64,000 bases of DNA from Paenibacillus rhizosphaerae (GCF_014192015.1 NZ_JACHXJ010000001.1:434001-498000); one strand, 5' to 3'; shown: positions 17,371 to 27,633, counted from the first letter of the stretch. Program-made: numbers and translations. Notes: generated by a model from the sequence alone, not told the origin.

Positions 17371-18591
17371 ATGGCGCTGATTTTGTCGTGTTCCTACGTG
17401 CTGCATGAAATGCTGTCCGCCAATTTGGACCTGCTGTATTTTCTCAGCCTTGTCCTGATTTTGGTGGATATCTATAAAAACAAACGGCTGACGGTCAAAG
17501 CACTGGGTTACATCTACCTTATCGTCTTGTATGCGCTGCTGCAGATCGTACTGAACGACCAGATCGAGATTCCAAGACTGGTGATTAACGTCGCGAAAAT
17601 CTTTCTGAACGTTTTTTTATTCATTCAAATCAAGGAATCGAAAATTCCTTTACCGGTATGGAGAAAAATGGCCGTCTATTCCTCCCTCCTTCATGTATTC
17701 CTGCTTGCTGTCAGCCTGGCGTTTAAAACGGAGTGGCTGTGGAGATTAGACGAAACGGTCAATATTTATCAAAAAACGAGGCTGTCGCTTCTGTACTTTG
17801 AACCGAGCGAAGCCTCTTTTCATGCCGCCTTGCTGGTCCTGCTGCTCGTTTTCTTTGCCCTGCGGGAGAAATCAGGGTCCAGGAATCTTCTCCACTTTGC
17901 GCTGATCGGCGCGAATCTGTTCATCGTGGTGCTCTCGGCCGGCATGGGCGGGATGTTCAGCCTGTCACTGGCCTGTGTCGTCATGTACTTGTTTTATTTG
18001 AAGGAAAACTTCAGCGCGGTCCGGGTGCTCGGGCTGATTGCCCTGACCTTTCTGGCGGTTCTTAGTGTGCTGGCGGTCGTGAACAGCAATAACAGCTTCT
18101 ATCTCCGCTTTAACGATATCGTAAACGGAAATGACGGGTCGGTCGTCTACCGGTTCAACGTCAGCTTTCGCGTCATGAAACAAATGCTGATGGACACTCA
18201 TTATTTCGGCATCGGATTCGGCAACCTGAACACGGACACGATCCGTAACGCGTATGCCGGATTCGGGCTGGTGGATGTCATCTCCAACTCCTTCATGTAC
18301 GCCATGGCCGAAGGAGGGTGGCTGATGCTCCTTCTCCTCGCTGTCTTCTTCCTGTCGCTGATCCTTCCGGTTCGTCCGGAAGAAAAAATATTGAAATACG
18401 CGCTGCTTCTCTTTATTGTCAGCTACCAAATCGCCGGCGGATATTTTACGAACCCGGTCAATTGGATTGTCTATGGAATCATAGCCAATCCCTATTTGCT
18501 TCGGCACAGCCGCAGCCCAAATCCCGTTCCCGCTGAGAATCGGCCCGCCGCAGGCGTTCACAGCACGGGGACCTTGGAGTTGAAGCGATGA
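17371..18591 (+). CDS. Wzy-type O-antigen/exopolysaccharide polymerase
   Basis: 406-residue polytopic membrane protein with about ten to twelve hydrophobic helices and a longer extracytoplasmic loop around 240-290 (NDIVNGNDGSVVYRFNV, then FGIGFGNLNTD). This is typical of Wzy/O-antigen ligase-like polymerases, which join flipped repeat units. Sequence conservation in this family is low, so the call rests on topology, the G-I-G-F-G loop and position next to wzx-like and glycosyltransferase genes. Starts one base after the preceding stop with GAGG upstream. Confidence 0.85.
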   Translation: MALILSCSYVLHEMLSANLDLLYFLSLVLILVDIYKNKRLTVKALGYIYLIVLYALLQIVLNDQIEIPRLVINVAKIFLNVFLFIQIKESKIPLPVWRKMAVYSSLLHVFLLAVSLAFKTEWLWRLDETVNIYQKTRLSLLYFEPSEASFHAALLVLLLVFFALREKSGSRNLLHFALIGANLFIVVLSAGMGGMFSLSLACVVMYLFYLKENFSAVRVLGLIALTFLAVLSVLAVVNSNNSFYLRFNDIVNGNDGSVVYRFNVSFRVMKQMLMDTHYFGIGFGNLNTDTIRNAYAGFGLVDVISNSFMYAMAEGGWLMLLLLAVFFLSLILPVRPEEKILKYALLLFIVSYQIAGGYFTNPVNWIVYGIIANPYLLRHSRSPNPVPAENRPAAGVHSTGTLELKR

Positions 18592-19988
18592 AACTGCTGC
18601 ATGTCACCCTCGGGTTGCCCCCATACCGAACAGGCGGACTGACGAAATACAGCGTCGATCTCATGTTGGCTCAGCTGCAGCAGGGGCATGAGGTCAGCTT
18701 GCTGTATCCGGGGCGTTATACGTGGTCCGGAAAAATGAAAACAAAGCCAAACCCTCCGTATGAAGGCATCGGCGTATACGAGATCGTCAATCCGCTTCCG
18801 GTTCCCCTTCTCGGAGGGATCGGCCACCCACCCGCATTCTCCCGGGCCGGGGATCCGGCGGTTTTCCTTGAGCTGCTCCGGGAAGTACAGCCGGATCTGA
18901 TCCATTTTCACACTTTGATGGGGATCCATAAGGAACTCCTGGAGGCGGCCAAAGCGCTGGGAATCCGGACGGTGTATACCTCACACGACTACTTCGGTAT
19001 CTGCCCCAAAGTCAACCTCCTGAATGCGAAGGGAAAGCACTGCGACGATTTTGACCAGGGAAAGAGCTGCATATCCTGCAACCAGCATGCGTATTCGCCG
19101 CACATGATCTACATGATGCAGTCCTACAGCTACAGGCGATTGAAAAACAGCCGGATTCTGCAAAAAACCCGCAGGTCCGTGAAAGAACGCACTTCCGGCA
19201 ATTCCAGCAACAAGCCTAGGAAAGCGGGGGATTCGAAGCCTATGATTCATCCGGAACGGGCCAACGAATACAAAGAGCTTAGAAGCTATTATTTACAAAT
19301 GTATCAAATGATCGACGAGTTTCATTTCAACAGCCAGGTGGCGAAGGAGATTTTTACGGCTTACCTGAACGTGATGGGAAAAGTCCTGTCCATCCGCCAT
19401 CGGCATATGACCGACCGGAGAGTCTTGAAATCGTTCCCTTCCGCGGATGAACCCCTGCGTATCGCTTATTTGGGGCCGGTTGACCGCTATAAAGGATTTT
19501 TTCTGCTGCAGGAGGCGCTGGATCACCTGCCGGATACCCACTCGGGCCATTGGCATCTTCACGTTTACGGAAATGACCGCATCCCGGAATCGGCACCACC
19601 TGCCGAGCACTGCACCTTTCATGGCCGCTACGAACCGGATCAGCTTGCGGGTATTTTTGCAGAAACCGATCTGCTGATCGTCCCCAGCGTATGGAAGGAA
19701 ACCTTCGGTTTCGTTGGGCTGGAAGGGTTGGCGCACGGGGTACCGGTGCTGGTTTCCAGACAGGCGGGCGTGAAGGACATGATCGCAGACGGAGTCAACG
19801 GATGGATTTTTGAGCCCGATCCCGCGGACCTGGCGCGGCGTCTTACGCATCTATTGGCAAATCGGCATTTGCTGGCCGCGGCGAACCGCAGCATCGTAAA
19901 TAGCGAACTGGACTTGTCCATGCAGCGTCATGCCCAGGATATCTATGAATGGTATCTTCAAATCGGAGAAGAGGTCGTGGTCAAATGA
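18588..19988 (+). CDS. Glycosyltransferase family 4
   Basis: 466 residues. N-terminal GLPPYRTGGLTKYSVDL is the classical GT4 glycine loop. A cysteine-rich insertion (ICPK...HCDD...CISCNQ, about 142-165) may hold a metal or disulfide; similar insertions occur in some exopolysaccharide GT4 enzymes. The C-terminal SVWKETFGFVGLEGLAHG carries the EX7E motif and is followed by GVPVL. ATGA overlap with the polymerase gene. The middle region 180-240 is basic and probably disordered. Confidence 0.9.
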   Translation: MKLLHVTLGLPPYRTGGLTKYSVDLMLAQLQQGHEVSLLYPGRYTWSGKMKTKPNPPYEGIGVYEIVNPLPVPLLGGIGHPPAFSRAGDPAVFLELLREVQPDLIHFHTLMGIHKELLEAAKALGIRTVYTSHDYFGICPKVNLLNAKGKHCDDFDQGKSCISCNQHAYSPHMIYMMQSYSYRRLKNSRILQKTRRSVKERTSGNSSNKPRKAGDSKPMIHPERANEYKELRSYYLQMYQMIDEFHFNSQVAKEIFTAYLNVMGKVLSIRHRHMTDRRVLKSFPSADEPLRIAYLGPVDRYKGFFLLQEALDHLPDTHSGHWHLHVYGNDRIPESAPPAEHCTFHGRYEPDQLAGIFAETDLLIVPSVWKETFGFVGLEGLAHGVPVLVSRQAGVKDMIADGVNGWIFEPDPADLARRLTHLLANRHLLAAANRSIVNSELDLSMQRHAQDIYEWYLQIGEEVVVK

Positions 19989-21214
19989 AGCATGTGTTTA
20001 TCGTTGGCTCGAAAGGAATACCGGCGAAGTACGGCGGGTTTGAGACCTTCGTCGACCAGTTGACCGGAAGAAAAACCGACGGGGATACCCAATATCATGT
20101 CGCCTGCCTGTCCGACCGCAAAGCCAGGGAATTTGTGTATCAGGATGCGCGCTGCTTTCCGGTACATACCCCGAAGATGGGGAGTGCAAGAGCGGTCGTC
20201 TACGATGTGCTCAGCCTGCTGGAGTGTCTGAAATATATCAAAACTCATCGGCTTGACAACTGTATCGTTTATGTACTGGCCTGCCGGATCGGCCCTGTTT
20301 TCTATATTCTAAAAAGGCAGCTCAAAAAGCTGGGGGTGCCTGTGTTCGTCAATCCTGACGGGCATGAATGGAAACGGGGAAAATGGAGCGCACCCGTCAA
20401 ACGCTACTGGAAGTGGTCCGAGAGACTGATGGTGAAGCATGCGGATCTTCTCGTTTGCGATTCCCGCGGGATCGAGCAGTACATTCATGACATGTACGCC
20501 CGTTATGAGCCGAACACAACCTTTATCGCCTACGGGGCGGACGTGACGCCGTCGCCGCTGGACGATGAGGATCACCGGTTTACGGATTGGATGGACCGGT
20601 TTGGATTGTCCAAATACGGATATTATTTGGTCATCGGCCGCTTTGTTCCGGAGAATAACTATGAATTGGTGATCCGCGAGTTTATGAAGTCGGGCACCGC
20701 CAAAGACCTGGTCATTGTGACAGGGGTTCAGCAGCAGCCGTTTTATGACAAGCTGAGGCAAAGAACGGGTTTCGATTCGGATCCGCGGATCAAATTTGTA
20801 GGAACCGTCTACGAGCAGCCGCTCTTGAAAAAGATCCGGGAGCAGTCATACGGATACTGCCATGGTCATGAAGTGGGCGGAACGAACCCGTCCCTCTTGG
20901 AATCGCTTGCATCGACCCGGCTGAACCTTTTATTTGACGTCGTATTCAACCGGGAAGTCGGCGGAGAGAGCTGTCACTATTTTTCGAATGAATCCGGTGC
21001 CTTGAGCAGGCTGATCGATGAGGCTGAATCGTGGAGTCATGAACAGCTGGAGGAGCTTGGGGAACGGGCGAAGCACCGGATCCGGAGCCTGTATTCGTGG
21101 GACCAGATCGTACAATCCTACGAAACGCTGTTTCAAGGGAACGATTATGTGCGGGCGAAGCAGGCGGGCGGACGACGGTTGGCGCGCACCAAGGGCACGA
21201 CAACACCTTTGTAA
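19985..21214 (+). CDS. DUF1972-containing glycosyltransferase
   Basis: 409 residues. The N-terminus MKHVFIVGSKGIPAKYGGFETFVDQL is diagnostic of the DUF1972 domain found in rhamnosyl- and N-acetylhexosaminyl-transferases of capsule loci (Cps2T-like). The C-terminal domain has YCHGHEVGGTNPSLLESLA, with the donor-binding ESL region. Start ATG 19985 overlaps the previous stop. A rhamnosyltransferase role would fit rmlA at the end of the operon, but this is inference. Confidence 0.9.
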   Translation: MKHVFIVGSKGIPAKYGGFETFVDQLTGRKTDGDTQYHVACLSDRKAREFVYQDARCFPVHTPKMGSARAVVYDVLSLLECLKYIKTHRLDNCIVYVLACRIGPVFYILKRQLKKLGVPVFVNPDGHEWKRGKWSAPVKRYWKWSERLMVKHADLLVCDSRGIEQYIHDMYARYEPNTTFIAYGADVTPSPLDDEDHRFTDWMDRFGLSKYGYYLVIGRFVPENNYELVIREFMKSGTAKDLVIVTGVQQQPFYDKLRQRTGFDSDPRIKFVGTVYEQPLLKKIREQSYGYCHGHEVGGTNPSLLESLASTRLNLLFDVVFNREVGGESCHYFSNESGALSRLIDEAESWSHEQLEELGERAKHRIRSLYSWDQIVQSYETLFQGNDYVRAKQAGGRRLARTKGTTTPL

Positions 21215-21381
21215 AGTAAACCGAATCATCCGCTAGGGAACAGCATTTCAACACTTGGATAAATGGAGCCTGCGGCAATTAAAATAGGCAAGCAGCCCTA
21301 GGGAAATGTCCAAAGCTAAGCAAGTCTGCCCCGAATACAATAGCATTGGACTTGACATTCGTTGATGGGGAGGTTTTGCCT

Positions 21382-23565
21382 ATGGGTCGTCTTTTCAATA
21401 GGCATCGGCATAAGAAGGGAATAGGGCAGCGGGGAAACGGAGGAAGCGCCAAGCCGGAGAAGAAGATCGCTTCCATATCGGCAGCTGAAGCGACCGGCGG
21501 GAATCTTCCACTGAACTCGGTGGGTACGTCCAATCTGGTGGACGGGGCCGTGGTGACGACCAAAATCGCCGAACATTCGGTCACCGCCGACAAGCTCGGT
21601 TTATCCTGGCTGAGCGTTCCTGCCGCCGCAGGCTTCACTGATGCCCTGAGCCGGCTGAAGGCTCAGGGGGGTGGCGTGCTCGTAGTCCCCGCGGGAGATT
21701 ACCCGATCCCGGCCGATACGGTGGTGGATCCGGGCATTACCCTTCGCTTGATGAACGGAGCCCGGCTGAACATTGCACAAGGAAAAGTGCTGACCATTAA
21801 CGGCGGCGTGGAGGCCGGATTGTACCCCATCTTTACAGGTTCAGGGACCGTGAATGGTGCGCTTGCCGAATATTATCCGCAGTGGTTCGGGGCGGCTGCC
21901 GACGGGAACGCGGACGATTCAGCCGGTATTCAAGCCGCCGTCAACGCCGCGAACAGGTCGGGGGCGACCGTGGTCCTGCCTGCAGGAACGTATAAAATCA
22001 GGGAAATCAAGCTTCAGAACCGGATGAAGCTGAGAGGAGAGAAGGGCGCTGTACTGGAGCCGTTTACCGCGGGTCAGGATGCAAAACTGACGGCTTCCGG
22101 CGTAACCGATTTCGAGGTGGCCGATCTTGAGGGTCGCATTAGCCTGAGTATTCTGTCCAGTTCGGATTTCGTCATCCGGAATCTCCGGGTTCGTCAAAAT
22201 GTAGAGGGATGGCATATTTACCAGTCCGAAGACGGACAACTGGTGGATAACCGCATCGTAGAATCCGCCAACAAGGACGAACGATTCATATATCTTAACG
22301 ATTGCACCCGAATGCTCGTTCAGGGCAACCAGATCCGAAATCAGATCTTGTTCAACGGCGCAGATCCGAACAGCAACACGGGAATCAATATTTCCTCATC
22401 CAGTTACTGCCAAATCATTAATAACTATGTGGAAAACTGCGGCGGCCAGGGCATCTGCTTCGACACCAATACAGGGATTGCGGACGCTGAGTCCCGGGCC
22501 TGCTTCAGCAACATTGCCGCAGGCAATATCGTGATCGGAAACGGGCAGGAAGGGATTACGGCATTTGCTTCCAAACAATACGAAACCTATGATATAACGA
22601 TCGTAAACAATATGTGCATCAATAATCGTTACAACGGAATCGAATTTTGGGGCGTTAGGCAGGGCGTGATCGAAGGGAACAGCATCAGCGCGCCCACGAT
22701 GAAGGAGTACAGCTTCGGGGCGATCAACATTTTCGCGACAAAGGACGTCATCATCGACGGCAATTCGATTGAGAATGTGCCGACGTCAGGGATTGCCCTG
22801 GTCAATGGACCGAAATATGCGGAGTCCCGGTGCCAGAATATCGTCATCACGAGCAACCGGATTTTGAACTGGAACAGCCTTGACCTAAGCCCCGCGACCA
22901 ATCATGACCAGATCTGCGGGATTAATTTGTTCAATGCCGACTGCTGCCTGATTCAAGGGAATCTGCTGATGGATACGAGACCCGGCCGAAAAAATATCGT
23001 CAAAGCCATTTCCGTAGTGGAAGGCCGTCATCTGATCCGGGGCAATATCAATCCCCAAAATTTGTTGATAGACGACCATGTGGAAGCCGACTTGGCCTGG
23101 GCCGGGCACCAAATTGCCGAACGGTCTCCTTTCGTGCGGTTTTCATCCTTGCCGGGCGACGTCAACAACGGCGTCATGACAGGGGTGGATTCCGGGACCG
23201 TATGGTATAACCACAGCAAGCGGGCATTGTTTTATAAAGGATACGATAAAACGATGCTGACCCCGCTGGTCCTGGATGAGAAGAGCTCCTCCGGGTTTCC
23301 GTCCGGAGACTATGCGCCGGGATTTTTCAGCTATCAGACTCAAACGGGAAGGCTGTTTTACCGCGGTAAACCGAATAACTCTAACGGCAAGTATGCGGAG
23401 GTTGTGCTGAAGGATAAGTTCATTAATTTGAAAAGAAGCACCGAAGTGTCGAAAACCCCGGTGGAAGGGGACACGTATTACGATACCGTCCGGAAAAAGC
23501 CGGTCTATTACGATGGCACAAACTGGAGAGATTTCAGCGGCAATATCGTTAGCGTGAACCCATAA
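21382..23565 (+). CDS. Parallel beta-helix (tailspike/pectate-lyase-3-like) protein
   Basis: 727 residues. A basic N-terminal stretch without a signal peptide is followed by a small [23 protein letters not shown] segment of the kind found in phage tail and collar proteins. Then comes the hallmark [21 protein letters not shown] (about 168-188) and many right-handed beta-helix repeats (N-x-I/V-x-x-N turns) to about 580. The last 50 residues include [17 protein letters not shown], typical of virion tail-tip domains. GGGGAGG sits eight bases before ATG 21382. It may cleave or bind the operon's polymer; export route is unclear. Confidence 0.85.
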   Translation: MGRLFNRHRHKKGIGQRGNGGSAKPEKKIASISAAEATGGNLPLNSVGTSNLVDGAVVTTKIAEHSVTADKLGLSWLSVPAAAGFTDALSRLKAQGGGVLVVPAGDYPIPADTVVDPGITLRLMNGARLNIAQGKVLTINGGVEAGLYPIFTGSGTVNGALAEYYPQWFGAAADGNADDSAGIQAAVNAANRSGATVVLPAGTYKIREIKLQNRMKLRGEKGAVLEPFTAGQDAKLTASGVTDFEVADLEGRISLSILSSSDFVIRNLRVRQNVEGWHIYQSEDGQLVDNRIVESANKDERFIYLNDCTRMLVQGNQIRNQILFNGADPNSNTGINISSSSYCQIINNYVENCGGQGICFDTNTGIADAESRACFSNIAAGNIVIGNGQEGITAFASKQYETYDITIVNNMCINNRYNGIEFWGVRQGVIEGNSISAPTMKEYSFGAINIFATKDVIIDGNSIENVPTSGIALVNGPKYAESRCQNIVITSNRILNWNSLDLSPATNHDQICGINLFNADCCLIQGNLLMDTRPGRKNIVKAISVVEGRHLIRGNINPQNLLIDDHVEADLAWAGHQIAERSPFVRFSSLPGDVNNGVMTGVDSGTVWYNHSKRALFYKGYDKTMLTPLVLDEKSSSGFPSGDYAPGFFSYQTQTGRLFYRGKPNNSNGKYAEVVLKDKFINLKRSTEVSKTPVEGDTYYDTVRKKPVYYDGTNWRDFSGNIVSVNP

Positions 23566-23630
23566 TCAAGGGATGTCCTGTGGAGTTGGTGTGCAGATCA
23601 TATGATGGTAGAGAGAGGGGTTGTTCGCAA

Positions 23631-24518
23631 GTGAAAGGCATCATTTTGGCAGGGGGCAGCGGCACCAGGCTGTATCCGCTCACGAGAATCATTTCCAAGC
23701 AGCTGCTGCCGATTTATGACAAACCGATGATATATTACCCGTTGTCCGTTCTTATGCTTGCGGGAATCCGGGATATTCTGATCATATCGACGCCGCAGGA
23801 CACCCCCCGGTTTGAAGAGCTGTTCGGCACAGGCGAGCAGCTCGGAATCCGGCTGTCCTATGCAGTGCAGGAACAGCCGAACGGGCTTGCCGAGTCGTTC
23901 ATCATCGGCGAGGAGTTTATCGGGGGAGACAGCGTGGCTTTGATCCTGGGGGATAATTTGTTCCACGGCCATGGACTGACGGAAATGCTGCAGTCGGCGG
24001 TACAGCGGGAGCAGGGTGCCACGATCTTCGGCTACCATGTGCAGGATCCCGGCCGATTCGGCGTGGTGGAGTTCGATGAGGACGGGCGGGCTGTTTCCAT
24101 TCAAGAGAAGCCGGCAGTGCCGCGGTCCAATTATGCTGTAACCGGACTGTACTTCTATGACCGGAACGTTGTGGATTACGCCAAGCAAATCGCGCCTTCA
24201 GACAGGGGAGAGCTTGAAATTACCGATATTAACCGGATGTATCTGGAGCGTGGACAGCTGCGGGTGGAAATACTGGGCCGCGGGTTTTCGTGGTTTGATT
24301 CGGGAACGCATGAATCCTTGCTGGAAGCATCCCAATACATTGAAACAATTGAAAAGAGGCAAAGTCTGAAGGTGGCCTGCCTGGAGGAGATTTCTTATTC
24401 GAAAGGATATATCAACCGGGAGCAGCTGACCCTGCTTGCCGAGGGGATGAGCAAAAATGCTTATGGAGCTTATCTCATGCAGCTTGCCTCCGGTAACGTC
24501 CAAGCCATCTATCAATGA
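23631..24518 (+). CDS. rmlA: Glucose-1-phosphate thymidylyltransferase
   Basis: 295 residues, the usual length. Makes dTDP-glucose from dTTP and glucose-1-phosphate, first step to dTDP-rhamnose and related sugars. Seen: [32 protein letters not shown] and the Mg-binding region [10 protein letters not shown]. Start is GTG 23631 after GAGAGGGG. The gene is the last of the operon; rmlB, rmlC and rmlD are absent here, so later steps must be encoded elsewhere. Confidence 0.94.
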   Translation: MKGIILAGGSGTRLYPLTRIISKQLLPIYDKPMIYYPLSVLMLAGIRDILIISTPQDTPRFEELFGTGEQLGIRLSYAVQEQPNGLAESFIIGEEFIGGDSVALILGDNLFHGHGLTEMLQSAVQREQGATIFGYHVQDPGRFGVVEFDEDGRAVSIQEKPAVPRSNYAVTGLYFYDRNVVDYAKQIAPSDRGELEITDINRMYLERGQLRVEILGRGFSWFDSGTHESLLEASQYIETIEKRQSLKVACLEEISYSKGYINREQLTLLAEGMSKNAYGAYLMQLASGNVQAIYQ

Positions 24519-24543
24519 CGGATCGGCTGGATACATACCAAAA

Positions 24544-24573
24544 GCCGGCGCCTCTGCGGCAGAGGGCCGGCTG
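24544..24573 (-). terminator. Hairpin between rmlA and the ABC exporter operon
   Basis: AGCCGGC-GCCTCTG-CGG-CAGAGG-GCCGGCT. On the minus strand it is followed by TTTTGG, so it mainly ends the ABC operon. On the plus side there is no T-run, so it may only weakly stop the polysaccharide transcript. Confidence 0.7.
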
Positions 24574-24615
24574 TAATGGGATCAGGCTCAGCAGCTGTCC
24601 TGTTTCCTTGCTTCC

Positions 24616-25698
24616 TCAGTAAACCTTATGAATCACGTCCTCAAACGCCGGCTCTTCCGTATGGATGTCGGCTGCTTCGCCCCATGCGGCCATTTCGCGC
24701 AGAATGTCCACCGCACGGATCTGCTGGCGGTTCGCTTCAACCCGGACGAAATCGGGTCCGGTCTCCACGACGCGGAACGCTTCCCCGGAGGGCAGGCGCA
24801 CTTCAAGCGGGAGCCGTAGGTTCTCGCCTGCCGGAAGCGGAATGGACCAGGCGTCTGCAAAAGTCACCCGGATCGTCGTCGGAAGACCGATCTTCTCCCG
24901 GAGTTCTTCGATGGTCCCGTCATAGCTGAGCTGCCCATGATTGATCACCATGACGCGCTCGCAGAGCTGCTCAATGTCGTCCATGTCATGGGTGGTCAGC
25001 AGGATCGTCTTGCCGAACTCGGTATTAAGCGTCTTCAGAAATTCGCGGATGCTGCGCTTGGCGGTGACGTCGAGGCCAATCGTCGGCTCATCCATGAACA
25101 GGACGTCCGGATCATGCAGCATCGAGGCGGCGATGTCGGCCCGCATCCGCTGTCCGAGGGACAGCTTGCGCACCGGCGTCGTCCAAAATTCCCCCAGGCC
25201 GAGCAGCTCGGACAGCTGTCCGAGACGCAGGTCCCGCTCCTTGTCCCCAACTTTGTACATATGGGCCAATATTTCGTATGAATCTTTGACCGGCAGATCC
25301 CACCACAGCTGGCTTCGCTGCCCGAAGACGACGCCAAGCCGGCTGACGACGCGACGCCTGTGCCGATGCGGATCGACCCCGCCGATCCGGACTTCCCCCG
25401 ATGACGGATGAAGGATGCCGGTCAGCATTTTGATCGTTGTCGATTTTCCCGCACCGTTCGGCCCGATATAGCCGATAAAATCCCCCTGGTTGATCGTAAA
25501 GCTGATATCCTTCACCGCCTCCTTGACGCGGTATTCCCGCGTAAACAAGGTGCGGATGCCCGCGAAGCTCCCCTCCTTGACCACGGGGGTCTTAAACTGC
25601 TTGTGCAGCCCCCTGGCTTCAATCATCGGTCGGGGCTCCTCCTTATCCGCCAACCGCTCCAACTCCGTTCGTACGGCTTCTTCTGTCATGATTCCCAT
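24616..25698 (-). CDS. ABC-2 exporter ATP-binding protein
   Basis: 360 residues. ATPase of a three-gene ABC-2 exporter with the two permeases encoded upstream. Walker A GPNGAGKST (79-87), Q-loop FGQRSQLWWDLP, signature LSLGQRMRAD, Walker B VLFMDEPT and the switch His in TTHDMDD are intact. A C-terminal extension of about 100 residues resembles the accessory domain of daunorubicin/NatA-type ATPases. Start follows AAAGGAGAAG. Substrate unknown; lipids, antibiotics or polysaccharide are all possible for this family. Confidence 0.92.
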   Translation of the reverse strand: MGIMTEEAVRTELERLADKEEPRPMIEARGLHKQFKTPVVKEGSFAGIRTLFTREYRVKEAVKDISFTINQGDFIGYIGPNGAGKSTTIKMLTGILHPSSGEVRIGGVDPHRHRRRVVSRLGVVFGQRSQLWWDLPVKDSYEILAHMYKVGDKERDLRLGQLSELLGLGEFWTTPVRKLSLGQRMRADIAASMLHDPDVLFMDEPTIGLDVTAKRSIREFLKTLNTEFGKTILLTTHDMDDIEQLCERVMVINHGQLSYDGTIEELREKIGLPTTIRVTFADAWSIPLPAGENLRLPLEVRLPSGEAFRVVETGPDFVRVEANRQQIRAVDILREMAAWGEAADIHTEEPAFEDVIHKVY

Positions 25699-25714
25699 AT
25701 CGATCTTCTCCTTT

Positions 25715-26515
25715 CTAGCTTCCGGTACTTTGGTAACGGGACATGCCGAATGTCCAAAATTTCATGCTGGCGAAGAGGCAGATTGCCGCCACCAGGATGA
25801 TGCCGAGCAGGACCCAGGCGCCCAGCTCCCCTCGCAGGATAAACAGCGAAGGTACATAATTGACGAAACCGACAGGAATGACGACGAGCAGGATGGACCG
25901 GAGCCAGACAGGATACAAGACCAGCGGGTAACGGACCGCCGTTTGGGAGGCGTCCTCCGTCAGCGTCTGCAGCTCGTTAATCCGGGTCAGCCAGAACCCG
26001 GCGGTAGCGGTGGTGAGACCGATGGCGAACAGGATGGCTGCTCCCGTAAGGATCACCAGAAAAGTGAAGGGAACCGCAATCCAGGTGATTTGCCCGGCCT
26101 GCATCATGCCGTGCAGCGCCCAGGTCAGAATAAACCCGCCCTGCAGCAGTTCCCCCGGCATCATCCGGAAGTTTTGCGACATCAACGCGAGCAGAACGGG
26201 AACCGGCCGGGTCAGGAGCTGATCCAGATCGCCTGACGTCAGGTAGTTCTCGAGATGGTGAACGTCATTCGCAAAGCTGCGGTACAGCGTTTTGGACAAT
26301 GTCATGACGGCGAACAGGTAGCCGACTTCATAGAGCGACCAGCCCTTCACCGCACCGAACTTGTTCAGGACGATGGCGATCATGAGAAACTCGGCGATCT
26401 GGATCCCGGCGGCCAGGAACGTCCCGAGCAGAAAATTCATCTTATACTGCATCCCGCTGCGGATGCTGGATCGGATTAACACGAAATACAGATGAAGCCA
26501 ATACCGAATGCTCAT
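25715..26515 (-). CDS. ABC-2 family permease (DUF990-like), subunit 2
   Basis: 266 residues with six predicted membrane helices. The start at 26515 (MSIRYWLHLYFVLIRSSIRSG) is favoured because it overlaps the stop of the first permease by 4 nt; an upstream in-frame Met would lie inside that gene. The sequence MQYKMNFLLGTFLAAG and LTRPVPVLLALMSQN are typical of DUF990 permeases, which occur as pairs with a NatA-like ATPase. Transports an unknown substrate outward. Confidence 0.87.
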   Translation of the reverse strand: MSIRYWLHLYFVLIRSSIRSGMQYKMNFLLGTFLAAGIQIAEFLMIAIVLNKFGAVKGWSLYEVGYLFAVMTLSKTLYRSFANDVHHLENYLTSGDLDQLLTRPVPVLLALMSQNFRMMPGELLQGGFILTWALHGMMQAGQITWIAVPFTFLVILTGAAILFAIGLTTATAGFWLTRINELQTLTEDASQTAVRYPLVLYPVWLRSILLVVIPVGFVNYVPSLFILRGELGAWVLLGIILVAAICLFASMKFWTFGMSRYQSTGS

Positions 26516-27288
26516 CCGCCCTGCACCTCCACCTTGCGGCGAACGACCGCCGTTACGCCTAGACAAGCCAGAGTCATCAGTACACACCATACGAGAGAGC
26601 CCAGCAGCCGGGAGGCATCCTCAAACCCGAGGTAAATTCGGGTCGGTACGTACAGCAGATAAGGATAGGGCGAGAACCAGGAAACCGTTTGCAGCCAACG
26701 CGGCAGCCATTCCACCGGAATGAAGAAGCCTGCCAGCAGATTGATCAGGGCATGGTTCATCCAATACAGCCAGCTGGATTCCGTGGTCCACAGGGCGGTA
26801 GCCCCGATGATGTAATTCATGCAGATCGATAAATAGGCAGCCGTGGCCAGACCGGCCAGCGCCAGAAGCAGGGTAGTGACATGCTGCGGGAGCGACAAGG
26901 AGAATACGAGGACGTACAGCAGATAGATCGGAACAGATTTGTACATAAACTGATACGCGATTTGACCCCATTCCCGGCACATCAAATGAACGAACAGATG
27001 AACCGGACGCATCAGATCCAGCGAGATCTGGCCTGTCCTGACCGATTGGGGGATCCCCAGCCCATTGGTCGTGAATCCGGAAATCCACAGCGACGCCTGC
27101 GTGAAGGCGATGTAGCCAACCATACCGTGCACGCCGTATTCGCCGAGCGGCCTGTCCTGGCCGATGCCGATCCAGATACAGGCATACAGGTAGCCGAACA
27201 GGGCGCTTGCAACGTTGTGCAGCATATGGGCCCCGCGGTACTGCAGGTTGCGCGCATACGCTTTTGAAGCCAGTGAGAAATAAAGCAT
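26512..27288 (-). CDS. ABC-2 family permease, subunit 1
   Basis: 258 residues, six predicted membrane helices. The start at 27288 (MLYFSLASKAYARNLQYRG) follows CGGAGGTG. Contains RTGQISLDLMRPVHLF, a conserved cytoplasmic segment of this permease type that is matched in the partner (TSGDLDQLLTRPVPV), so the two permeases are distant paralogs. First gene of the exporter operon, divergent from the MFS gene. Confidence 0.87.
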   Translation of the reverse strand: MLYFSLASKAYARNLQYRGAHMLHNVASALFGYLYACIWIGIGQDRPLGEYGVHGMVGYIAFTQASLWISGFTTNGLGIPQSVRTGQISLDLMRPVHLFVHLMCREWGQIAYQFMYKSVPIYLLYVLVFSLSLPQHVTTLLLALAGLATAAYLSICMNYIIGATALWTTESSWLYWMNHALINLLAGFFIPVEWLPRWLQTVSWFSPYPYLLYVPTRIYLGFEDASRLLGSLVWCVLMTLACLGVTAVVRRKVEVQGG

Positions 27289-27363
27289 TACACACCTCCG
27301 ATAAGTTTTGTGGCGACGAGAACCGTCAACTTCAGTCAAGGCGGGTGAGTGAGAAGGATTTCC

Positions 27364-27392
27364 ATCATACCAAAAATAGGATGGAGCGACAA
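27364..27392 (-). promoter_or_regulatory. Sigma-A promoter candidate, ABC exporter operon
   Basis: On the minus strand TTGTCG, 17-bp spacer, TATGAT with an adjoining TGG (extended -10). Start point would be near 27357, about 70 nt before the first permease codon. Confidence 0.6.
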
Positions 27393-27540
27393 GGAAAATT
27401 TTTCGGGTGGAGACGGAGGCTTCATTGGTATGCTGCCATTCGCATGCAGCGTCATGACATTCAACTATAACGCTTTCGCGCCGCGTTTACCACGTGATTT
27501 CCCACAATTATTTTTGTAATCAGAGGCGATCCGGCGCATA

Positions 27541-27568
27541 TTGACTTGCCCTTTCTTCCGAGTAGAAT
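27541..27568 (+). promoter_or_regulatory. Sigma-A promoter candidate, MFS gene
   Basis: TTGACT, 16-bp spacer, TAGAAT (27563-27568). Leads to a leader of about 60 nt before the ribosome site. Confidence 0.65.
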
Positions 27569-27633
27569 GGGAGCAAAGACGAAGTAAAAACAACAAAATG
27601 ATTCGGTTTGAAGGCACCGGAGGAGAGTACCCG

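Larger units (their letters stand above)
27289..27633. other. Divergent promoter region, 345 bp
   Basis: Separates the ABC exporter operon from the MFS gene. It holds one promoter candidate facing each way (27364-27392 minus, 27541-27568 plus). No further gene or strong hairpin was found. Confidence 0.6.

Noticed and set aside
21382..23565. Prophage remnant around the beta-helix gene
   Set aside because: Neighbours are all polysaccharide genes in one orientation; no terminase, capsid, integrase or attachment site seen.
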